This document shows positions 1 through 5,540 of a stretch of 6,188 nt of DNA, in pieces. The notes under the pieces are model-generated. The model worked only from the letters and a program-made list of their open reading frames with translations, was not told the DNA's origin and ran no database searches. Source of the stretch: Nonomuraea sp. (lineage in GTDB: Bacteria; Actinomycetota; Actinomycetes; Streptosporangiales; Streptosporangiaceae); the NCBI GenBank assembly GCA_013362835.1, contig JABFVJ010000329.1, forward strand, positions 1 to 6,188. The letters run 5' to 3'. The position numbers were made by a program, and so were the translations under genes. The first letter of the stretch is position 1. The number at the start of each line of letters is the position of its first letter.

Positions 1-125
1 AGCCGCCGGGCGACGGCGGCGCGCTGCTCGTCCGCCCCGACGGCTACGTCGCCTGGGCGGCCACGGGCGAGCGGCCCGACGGGCTCGGCGAGGCCCTCAC
101 CGCCTGGTTCGGCCCCGCCGCCTGA
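1..125 (+). CDS. C-terminal end of a probable FAD-dependent aromatic monooxygenase (partial)
   Basis: This is the tail of a gene that starts before the window. The first complete codon is at base 3 and the TGA is at 123-125, giving 40 readable residues. They include the stretch ALLVRPDGYVAWAA followed by a short helix-like end, LGEALTAWFG. A 'LLVRPDGYVAWR'-type strand near the C-terminus is characteristic of the thioredoxin-like C-terminal domain of class A flavoprotein hydroxylases (PheA/TfdB type, including polyketide hydroxylases and rifampicin monooxygenase-like enzymes), which use NAD(P)H and FAD to hydroxylate aromatic substrates. The FAD-binding GxGxxG and the GD motif lie outside the window, so the substrate cannot be inferred. 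The gene is convergent with the peptidase operon and three bases separate the two stop codons. The family call is reasonably sure from this motif; anything finer would be a guess. Confidence 0.7.
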   Translation, partial: PPGDGGALLVRPDGYVAWAATGERPDGLGEALTAWFGPAA

Positions 126-144
126 GGATCACGTGATCAGGCGG
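118..144. terminator. Candidate bidirectional terminator hairpin across both convergent stop codons
   Basis: CCGCCTGA at 118-125 is exactly complementary to TCAGGCGG at 137-144, forming an 8-bp GC-rich stem around an 11-base loop. The left arm ends with the TGA of the plus-strand gene; the stop codon of the minus-strand M20 gene (129-131) lies in the loop. A second, slightly offset palindrome, GATCACGTGATC (127-138), allows an alternative inner stem of GATC/GATC with an ACGT loop. There is no T-run on either side, so it would be a U-less terminator of the kind common in actinomycetes. Position between tail-to-tail genes is the main support; function is inferred. Confidence 0.5.
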
Positions 145-1391
145 GTGAGGACCCGGGTGCCGAACTCCAGGCCGTCCACCGGCACCCGCTCGTCCTTGCC
201 GTGGAACATGCCGAAGTAGTCCAGGTCGGGCCGGAGCATGAGGGGCGCGAAGCCGTAGCCCTTGATGCCGATCCTGGCGAAGGACTTGGCGTCGGTGCCG
301 CCGCTCATCACGTACGGGACCGGCCGCGCGGCAGGATCCTCGGCCACCAGCGCCCCGGCCAGCTCGTCGAAGAACGCCGACGGGTACGGCACGGCGGGCG
401 CGTCCTCCAGGTTGACGAACTCGCGGGTGATCTTCGGGCCGAGCAGCTCGTCGATCGTGGCCAGGAACTCCTCCTGCGTGCCGGGCAGGTAACGCCCGTC
501 CACGTGCGCGGAGGCGGTCGAGGGCACCACGTTGACCTTGTACCCGGCCTCCATCATGGTCGGGTTGGCCGAGTTGCGGATCTGGCCCCTGAACAGGCCG
601 CCCAGCGGGCCGAGCCGGTCGGCCTCGGCGTCCAGCCGGTCCAGGTCGACGGCCTGACCGGTGATCCGCGACAGGCTCTCCAGGAGCGCGGCGACCGGCG
701 GGGTCAGGCGTACCGGCCACCGGTGGGCGGCGACCCGCGAGAGCGCGCCGGCCAGCGTGGCGACCGGGTTGTCCACGGCGGGCTTGGAGCCGTGGCCGGC
801 CACGCCGTGGGCGGTCAGCTTCATCCACGCGGTGCCGCGCTCGCCGACGGCGATCGGGTAGACGCGCTGCCCGCCGGAGTCCACGCTGAAGCCGCCCGAC
901 TCGCTGATGGCCTCGGTGACGCCGTCGAACAGGTGCCGGTGCTCGGTCACCGCGTAGCGGGAGCCGTAGTCGCCGGTCGCCTCCTCGTCGGCCAGGAACG
1001 CGAGCACCAGGTCGCGCTTCGGGCGCTCGCCGCGCGCGGCCATGCCGAGCACGGCCGCGAGCGTCATCGCGCACGAGCCCTTCATGTCGACCGCGCCCCG
1101 GCCGTACACGCAGCCGTCGGTGATCTCGCCGGAGAACGGGTGCATCCGCCACTCGGCGGGGTCGGCCGGCACGACGTCCAGGTGGCCGTGGACGAGCAGC
1201 GCGTCGGGCGTGTCGCCGTCGATCCTGGCGACGACGGTCGTGCGCCGGGGCGCGGACTCGAACACCACCGGGTCGAGGCCCGCGTCGGCCAGCAGCGTGG
1301 CGACGTACTCGGCCGCGGGCCGCTCGCCCGAGCCCGGGTTGGTGGTGTCGAACCTGATCAGGTCCGAGCAGATCTCGGCGACGCTCTTCAT
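129..1391 (-). CDS. M20 family metallopeptidase (M20/M25/M40 metallohydrolase), 420 aa
   Basis: This is a zinc-dependent exopeptidase/amidohydrolase of the M20 clan (carboxypeptidase G2, DapE, ArgE and dipeptidase relatives). The two-metal site appears complete: His70 and Asp72 in HGHLDVVP, bridging Asp102 in GRGAVDMKG, catalytic Glu136 and metal ligand Glu137 in ADEEATG, Glu164 in SESGG, and His397 in FHGKDE. The inserted lid/dimerisation domain spans about 185-300, with GVAGHGS (His200), an NPT...GYKVNVVP stretch (276-290) and Arg300 in DGRYLPG. SGGTDAKSF (363-371) is also typical. The length is normal for the family and there is no signal peptide, so the enzyme should be cytoplasmic. The ATG overlaps the upstream S9 stop as ATGA and has a Shine-Dalgarno, GAAGGGA (1403-1397), five bases before it, so translation is probably coupled. 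An open frame continues far upstream of this ATG but only as a shadow of the S9 gene. The substrate (dipeptide, N-acyl amino acid or other) is not determinable from sequence; the peptidase neighbours favour small peptides. Confidence 0.93.
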   Translation of the reverse strand: MKSVAEICSDLIRFDTTNPGSGERPAAEYVATLLADAGLDPVVFESAPRRTTVVARIDGDTPDALLVHGHLDVVPADPAEWRMHPFSGEITDGCVYGRGAVDMKGSCAMTLAAVLGMAARGERPKRDLVLAFLADEEATGDYGSRYAVTEHRHLFDGVTEAISESGGFSVDSGGQRVYPIAVGERGTAWMKLTAHGVAGHGSKPAVDNPVATLAGALSRVAAHRWPVRLTPPVAALLESLSRITGQAVDLDRLDAEADRLGPLGGLFRGQIRNSANPTMMEAGYKVNVVPSTASAHVDGRYLPGTQEEFLATIDELLGPKITREFVNLEDAPAVPYPSAFFDELAGALVAEDPAARPVPYVMSGGTDAKSFARIGIKGYGFAPLMLRPDLDYFGMFHGKDERVPVDGLEFGTRVLTRLIT

Positions 1392-3244
1392 CCCCGTCCC
1401 TTCAGCGTCAGCGGCGGCACGCCGGGTGTGTCCAGATCGAAGATCAGGCCGTAGAAGGCCAGCTCGGCCTCCAGCACCGCCACGATGGTCTCTTCCCTGC
1501 GCCAGCCGTGCTGCTCGCCGGGGAACGTCATCAGGGCCCACTGTTTGCCATGCTTGTCCAGTTCGGCGGTGAATCGCTCGGCCTGGCCCACGTCCACGAT
1601 CGCGTCCTCGAGACCGTGCAACATGAGGCATGGGCCCGATGCCCGGGCCGCGTTCAGGAGCGGCGAGCGGTCGGTGTACCGCTGCCGCGTCCCGGGCAGC
1701 GGGCCCACCAGCCCGTCCAGGTAGCGGGACTCGAAGTCGTGCGTCTCGGCCGCCCAGCTCTCCGGGTCGGTGATCGCGTAGTGCGCGACCCCGCCCGCGA
1801 ACACGTCGCTGTGCACCAGCGCGGCCACCGTCGTCCAGCCGCCCGCGCTGCCGCCCCTGATCGCGATCCTGGCGGCGTCGGCGAGGCCCAGCTCCACCAG
1901 GCCCCTGGCCACCTTGGCGCAGTCCTGGACGTCCACCACGCCCCACTGGTGCCGCAGCCGCTCGCGGTAGGCCCGGCCGTAGCCGGTGGAGCCGCCGTAG
2001 TTGACCACGGCCACGCCGAGCCCTCTGCTGGTGAAGTACGCGATCTCCAGGTCGAGCACGACCGGCATGCTTCCGGTCGGCCCGCCGTGCACGAAGATCA
2101 CGTACGGCGACGGCCCCGCGGCCCCGGCCGGGGGGTTGTGGTGGGCGTGCACGCCCTCGACCGTGACCACCTGCGGCGTGGGCAGCAGCGCCCGGTCGGG
2201 CAGCGGCTTCGGCGCCGAGACGACCTCCTCCGCGCCCGTCGCGAGATCGACCAGCACGACCTCCAGCGGCGTGTACGGCGTCGCCCCCACCGTCGCGACC
2301 TTCCCCCCGGCCGCCGACACCGCCGAGGCCCAGAACGTGCGCTCGCCGTCGCCGATCTCCCGCAGCCCGCCCGTCCCCGGGTCGAGCACGCCGAGGCGGC
2401 GGCGGTCGGCGGTGCCGTACACGACGACCAGGTCGTCGCCCGCCGGGGCCAGGCAGCCCGTGCCCGGCTTCCACACGGCCGTGCCGAACTCCAGCTCCAG
2501 GGGGGTCAGGTTCCGCGAAGGGGAGCCGTCGAGGGGGACGAGGTGCACGTTCCACCAGCCGGTGGGGTCGGTGACCGCGTACAGGGCCGCGTCGTCGCGC
2601 CACTCGGCCTGCGCGACCGACTCCTCCGGCCCGCCCGCCACGACCCGGTACGGGCCCGCCACGCCGTCCTCGGACAGCGGGGCCACGCACAGCTCGGTGC
2701 CGTCCCAGGGCATGGCGGGGTGGTTCCAGCCGATCCAGGCGACCTGGGTGCCGCCGGGGGAGAGGCGGGGGTTCATCAGGAAGTGGTGGGCCTGGGCGAT
2801 CACCCTGACCGGGCCGCCGTCCAGCGGGACCGCCACCAGGTCACGCACGTCGCCGGTCTCCCGTACCGCCCACACCTCGGCGCGGCCGGGAGGCAGGTAG
2901 AGGTCGCCGTAGCGGGCCCGGCCCTCCGGGGTGATCGCGACGGGGTCGCCGCCGTCGAGGCGGTAGAGCCGCTGGTCGGACCAGTTGGTGAAGACCAGGC
3001 CGCCGCCCGGCAGCGGGCGCCAGGAGCGGCCGCCGTACTCGACCAGGCGGTTGCGCGCGTTCCAGCCCGGCGGGAGCGCGTCGGCGCGGGAGCCGTCGGG
3101 CAGGCGGCGCACCACGCAGCGCCTGCCGCCCTCGTGCGGGCGCGGCTCGTCCCACCACACCTCGGTGCCCTCGGGTGTGGCCACGGCCTCCACCCATTGG
3201 GGGCCGCCGTCGGTACGCGCCACATCGATCGGTCGAATACTCAT
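1388..3244 (-). CDS. S9 family (prolyl oligopeptidase-like) serine peptidase, 618 aa
   Basis: This is a serine peptidase of the S9 family, closest in style to the acylaminoacyl-peptidase/dipeptidyl-peptidase branch (S9C), which cleaves short peptides. Residues 1 to about 350 are beta-rich, with repeated propeller-like blades (for example LSPGGTQVAWIGW at 161-173), as expected for the gating beta-propeller. The alpha/beta-hydrolase domain covers about 360-605: oxyanion-region HGGPTG (386-391), NYGGSTGYG (415-423), nucleophile Ser466 in RGGSAGG, acid Asp547 in HGLEDAIV, and His579 in GEQHGW. The catalytic triad is intact and the length is typical. No signal peptide is visible, so it is probably cytoplasmic. 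It ends in an ATGA overlap with the M20 gene. Its ATG lies only six bases after the stop of the C39 peptidase gene, in the same reading frame, with no recognisable Shine-Dalgarno, so it is probably translated by reinitiation. The first residues could be mis-assigned, but no better start is visible. Confidence 0.93.
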   Translation of the reverse strand: MSIRPIDVARTDGGPQWVEAVATPEGTEVWWDEPRPHEGGRRCVVRRLPDGSRADALPPGWNARNRLVEYGGRSWRPLPGGGLVFTNWSDQRLYRLDGGDPVAITPEGRARYGDLYLPPGRAEVWAVRETGDVRDLVAVPLDGGPVRVIAQAHHFLMNPRLSPGGTQVAWIGWNHPAMPWDGTELCVAPLSEDGVAGPYRVVAGGPEESVAQAEWRDDAALYAVTDPTGWWNVHLVPLDGSPSRNLTPLELEFGTAVWKPGTGCLAPAGDDLVVVYGTADRRRLGVLDPGTGGLREIGDGERTFWASAVSAAGGKVATVGATPYTPLEVVLVDLATGAEEVVSAPKPLPDRALLPTPQVVTVEGVHAHHNPPAGAAGPSPYVIFVHGGPTGSMPVVLDLEIAYFTSRGLGVAVVNYGGSTGYGRAYRERLRHQWGVVDVQDCAKVARGLVELGLADAARIAIRGGSAGGWTTVAALVHSDVFAGGVAHYAITDPESWAAETHDFESRYLDGLVGPLPGTRQRYTDRSPLLNAARASGPCLMLHGLEDAIVDVGQAERFTAELDKHGKQWALMTFPGEQHGWRREETIVAVLEAELAFYGLIFDLDTPGVPPLTLKGRG

Positions 3245-3253
3245 GAAATTTCA
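3244..3253. repeat. AT-rich 10-bp palindrome at the C39/S9 gene junction
   Basis: TGAAATTTCA is a perfect palindrome that contains the TGA of the C39 gene (3253-3251, minus strand), the six-base spacer AATTTC, and the A of the S9 start codon. It sits in an unusually A+T-rich pocket (about 3235-3260) in otherwise very GC-rich DNA, in the place where a Shine-Dalgarno would be expected. It may keep the mRNA unstructured around the start to allow reinitiation. This role is inferred. Confidence 0.45.
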
Positions 3254-4324
3254 CAAATTGCCGTTGGTACAGGGAGGCAGGGGGTGCCCGGGCGGGTGGA
3301 GGACGTACACGATGCCGCCGCTGCCCGAGCTCCTCAGCCACACGTTCTCGAACGCTGCCCGCGGATAGATCCGCCGAACCTCGCCGTCCGCGGGCGCGGC
3401 GGGGTCGTTGACCACGACGTCGCCTCCGGCGGTGAAGCCGGTGACGACCAGGATGTGCCCGTTCGTGGAGTAGCAGGAGCCGGGCAGCTCGTACGACCTG
3501 AACGACAGCGAGGCGATCACCGGGATCCCGGCCCGTACGAACGACTCCAGCTCTGTCGCCGACAGCAGCCTGGTCACGAAGCCGGTCAGCCCGAAACGGC
3601 CCGCGTAGGCCACGTTGAACGGCCAGTTCCCGGTGCCCTGGTAGCTGTCGTCGTAGGTGCCCATGGCCGCGTGGTCGACGGCCGGGGCGGGGTCGTCCGC
3701 GCCGACCCAGGCGAGCTCGCCGGGACCGGGGCCGCGGCCCCAGAAGGCCAGCACCATCGCCACCGAGGCGGGACTGCACCAGTTGGCGCCGCCGCCGTCC
3801 CAGCGCGGGTGGTGCCCGGCGTGCGCGTGCTGCGAGTACGCGGGCACCCCGAGCTCGACGGGCTCTACGGGACCCGTTCCGCCCGGCACGACCGGGCTCC
3901 TGGGCAGCGCCGAGGCCAGCACGCCGAGCGCGGTCACCCGCGCGCCCTCGCCCCGCGCGGTGACCCGCACCTGGAACGCCACCACCGGCCGCCTGGCCAC
4001 GAACGTGTCCACGGCGACGTCGCCGTCCTCGTCGCCCTGGCCGGGGACCGAGGTGCGCGGGTCGCCGTGCTCGGACCAGCGGCCCATGACGTACCACCTG
4101 GTCAGCGTGCCGGCCTCGGTCCTGGCGCGCAGCTCCACCTCGACCCACGTGCCGGGCGGGGTGCGCGCGGTCCACGAGGGCACGAGCTGGGTGGCCGCGA
4201 AGCCGACCTGGTGTTCCTCGCTGGTCCACGTGTCCCCGGGCACGGTGAGGCGGGTGAGGGCGACGCGCGCCAGATCGACGGTGAGCACCAGGCACATTGT
4301 GGTTTCACACCCGGTGTCGCACAT
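3251..4324 (-). CDS. C39-like papain-fold cysteine peptidase (Peptidase_C39_2 type), 357 aa
   Basis: This matches actinobacterial 'peptidase C39 family' proteins. An N-terminal beta-rich domain (about 30-140) contains TGxW-like features such as PSWTARTPPGTWVEVELRA and RWYVMGRWSEHGD. The peptidase domain (about 158-345) contains oxyanion-hole Gln165 in PAYSQ, nucleophile Cys183 in GANWCSPASVAMVL, His290 in NGHILVVTGF and Asp307 in VVNDPA, so the site is complete. GTGNWPFNVAYAGRFGL (230-246) is also typical of the group. It would cleave peptides or proteins, but its substrate is unknown. Unlike many relatives it shows no signal peptide or membrane helix, so it appears cytoplasmic. The N-terminus is Cys-rich (Cys2, Cys6, Cys11). 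The start is uncertain: neither ATG 4324 nor in-frame ATG 4297 (giving 348 aa) has a clear Shine-Dalgarno. It lies 28 bases after the AAA ATPase gene and six bases before the S9 gene, inside the operon. There is no ABC-transporter domain, so it is not a bacteriocin-exporting C39 protein. Confidence 0.85.
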   Translation of the reverse strand: MCDTGCETTMCLVLTVDLARVALTRLTVPGDTWTSEEHQVGFAATQLVPSWTARTPPGTWVEVELRARTEAGTLTRWYVMGRWSEHGDPRTSVPGQGDEDGDVAVDTFVARRPVVAFQVRVTARGEGARVTALGVLASALPRSPVVPGGTGPVEPVELGVPAYSQHAHAGHHPRWDGGGANWCSPASVAMVLAFWGRGPGPGELAWVGADDPAPAVDHAAMGTYDDSYQGTGNWPFNVAYAGRFGLTGFVTRLLSATELESFVRAGIPVIASLSFRSYELPGSCYSTNGHILVVTGFTAGGDVVVNDPAAPADGEVRRIYPRAAFENVWLRSSGSGGIVYVLHPPGHPLPPCTNGNL

Positions 4325-4352
4325 CGGTTGGTTTACGTACCGGGGGGCACGG

Positions 4353-5465
4353 TCAGAGGTACAGCCCGGTCGAGTCGTCCGTGCCCGCCGGGGTGATCTC
4401 GCGGCCGGCGCGGAGGGCGTACAGCTCGGCGAGGGTCGCGCCCGAGGGGCCGACGCCGTGCGAGGAGCCGAGCCAGGAGACGGCCTCGTCCCTGGTCAGC
4501 GGGCCGACCTCCACCTGCGCCAGGCACCGGCCCGGACGCACCACGGCCGGGTGCAGGCGGGTCAGGTCCTCGTTCGTGGTGATCGCGACGAGCACGTCGC
4601 GGCCCTGGCCGAGCAGGCCGTCGGTCAGGTTGAGCAGGCGCGAGAGACCCTGGCCCGCCTGGGCCTTGGCGCCCGAGCTGATCAGCTCGTCGCAGTCCTC
4701 CAGCACCAGCAGCCGCCACCGCTGCGTGTCCTCGTCGGTGTCGTAGCCGACCGCCACCTCCATCAGGTAGCCGGGCTCGTTGAACAGCCGCTCGGGGTCG
4801 AGCACGCAGTCGACCTGGCACCACTCGTGCCACTGCTTGGCCAGCGTGCGCAGCAGCGTCGTCTTGCCGGTGCCGGGCAGGCCGTGGAGCAGGATGAGGC
4901 GGCCGTTGACGGTCGCGGGCGTGGTGGCCATCAGCCGGTCGAGCGCCGGGCGCACCCGCGCCGAGTAGTTCGTGCCGATCTCGGCCCAGGGCTGGGCGGT
5001 GATCGGCTTCTCCGAGCGGGTGCCGCCGTGCGTGCCGCGCCACCAGAAGCCCATCTCGACGTGGTCGGCGTCGGGCACCGGCTCCTCCGCGCCGTCGATG
5101 CTCTCCTTCATCACCGACGTGGCCAGCTCCTCGCTCACCGCCGTCACGCTCACCGTGGCGGTGCGGTTGCGGTGGCGGATCACCCGCAGCGTCCACCCCT
5201 CGCCGCTGATCAGCCGCGACTCGGAGCCGTCCTCCACCTGCGCCGTACGCAGCAGCCGCCCCTCGGCGGGCTGAAGCCTCGCGTCAGGGCGTACGCGCTC
5301 CAGGTTGGCCAGGCGGGACCAGGGCTGGACGCCGGTCGCGAACGGCGACAGCGCCAGGGCGTCGATGACGTCGATGGCGGAGTCGGCGTCGTCGATCCAG
5401 ATGTTCATCGGCAGCTCGGACGGCGAGTCCGGGCTGGGGAACGGCACCTCCCTGATCACAGACAT
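4353..5465 (-). CDS. DUF5925/AAA ATPase, 370 aa
   Basis: This is an AAA-family ATPase, presumably remodelling or unfolding a partner with ATP hydrolysis. Residues about 20-160 resemble the DUF5925 N-terminal domain of actinobacterial AAA proteins (IWIDDADSAIDVIDAL, then PFATGVQPWSRLANLERVRP). The AAA core covers about 165-335: Walker A GLPGTGKTT (195-203, Lys201), Walker B LLVLEDCDEL (252-261), sensor-1 Asn298 in AITTNED, and HPAVVRPGR (305-313) with candidate arginine fingers Arg310 and Arg313. The Walker B reads Glu-Asp rather than Asp-Glu, as in BCS1-type AAA proteins. The region after the arginine fingers is only about 57 residues, a short lid. No membrane helix or protease domain is present, so any proteolysis must come from partners; three peptidase genes follow directly. 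The start at ATG 5465 is supported by a strong Shine-Dalgarno. The specific biological role of the family is unknown to me. Confidence 0.88.
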   Translation of the reverse strand: MSVIREVPFPSPDSPSELPMNIWIDDADSAIDVIDALALSPFATGVQPWSRLANLERVRPDARLQPAEGRLLRTAQVEDGSESRLISGEGWTLRVIRHRNRTATVSVTAVSEELATSVMKESIDGAEEPVPDADHVEMGFWWRGTHGGTRSEKPITAQPWAEIGTNYSARVRPALDRLMATTPATVNGRLILLHGLPGTGKTTLLRTLAKQWHEWCQVDCVLDPERLFNEPGYLMEVAVGYDTDEDTQRWRLLVLEDCDELISSGAKAQAGQGLSRLLNLTDGLLGQGRDVLVAITTNEDLTRLHPAVVRPGRCLAQVEVGPLTRDEAVSWLGSSHGVGPSGATLAELYALRAGREITPAGTDDSTGLYL

Positions 5466-5470
5466 AGGTA

Positions 5471-5483
5471 AAGGATCTCCTTC
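5471..5483 (-). promoter_or_regulatory. Shine-Dalgarno of the AAA ATPase gene within a small inverted repeat
   Basis: On the minus strand AAGGAG (5482-5477) lies 11 bases before ATG 5465, and it is the best ribosome-binding site in the window, fixing this start. It is part of AAGGAGATCCTT, an inverted repeat that could fold as AAGG/CCUU with an AGAU loop and partly mask the site. The stem is short and any regulatory effect is speculative. Confidence 0.6.
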
Positions 5484-5495
5484 GTGGGCTCGGAT

Positions 5496-5520
5496 GTCGA
5501 AGGGTTATGCGTTCTTCGAC
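5496..5520. repeat. 7-bp dyad in the spacer upstream of the AAA ATPase gene
   Basis: GTCGAAG (5496-5502) and CTTCGAC (5514-5520) are exact inverted repeats separated by 11 bases, inside the only sizeable intergenic gap (5466-5540). It begins about 20 bases after the stop of the upstream gene and ends 30 bases before the AAA start. It could be an operator, or a weak hairpin separating the two genes. There is no T-tract, and the spacing does not fit the actinobacterial LexA box. Confidence 0.35.
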
Positions 5521-5540
5521 GCGGGCGGAGTGCGGGGCGT

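Noticed and set aside
201..1454. A 417-codon plus-strand open frame opposite the M20 gene
   Set aside because: The composition is typical of an antisense shadow (many His, Arg, Val, Gly); all M20 metal ligands are encoded on the minus strand.
1392..2690. N-terminal extension of the M20 gene to an upstream ATG giving 853 residues
   Set aside because: The extra 433 codons overlap the S9 catalytic domain in another frame, are Arg/Gly-rich without domains, and the ATG at 1391 has a good Shine-Dalgarno and begins a canonical M20 N-terminus.
3251..4324. C39 peptidase as part of a bacteriocin or lanthipeptide export system
   Set aside because: There is no ABC-transporter or membrane domain, no precursor-peptide gene with a double-glycine leader, and no modification enzyme in the window.
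4307..4362. Short inverted repeats ACACC-C-GGTGT and GTACC-N16-GGTAC near the AAA/C39 junction
   Set aside because: Each has only five base pairs, one has a one-base centre that cannot loop as RNA, and such repeats are expected by chance in GC-rich DNA.
1508..4396. A 962-codon open frame on the plus strand antisense to the S9 and C39 genes
   Set aside because: The translation is low-complexity (rich in Arg, Gly, Ala, His, Val) with no recognisable domain, and it lies opposite two well-supported peptidase genes. It is a codon-bias shadow of very GC-rich DNA.
3657..5471. A 604-codon plus-strand open frame opposite the AAA and C39 genes
   Set aside because: Same reasoning: no motifs, biased composition, and the opposite strand carries complete catalytic and Walker motifs.
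5466..5540. A sigma-70-type promoter or LexA box upstream of the AAA gene
   Set aside because: No -35/-10 pair with sensible spacing was found; CATAAC is a poor -10 without a matching -35. The 11-base dyad spacing does not fit the 4-base spacing of the actinobacterial LexA box.
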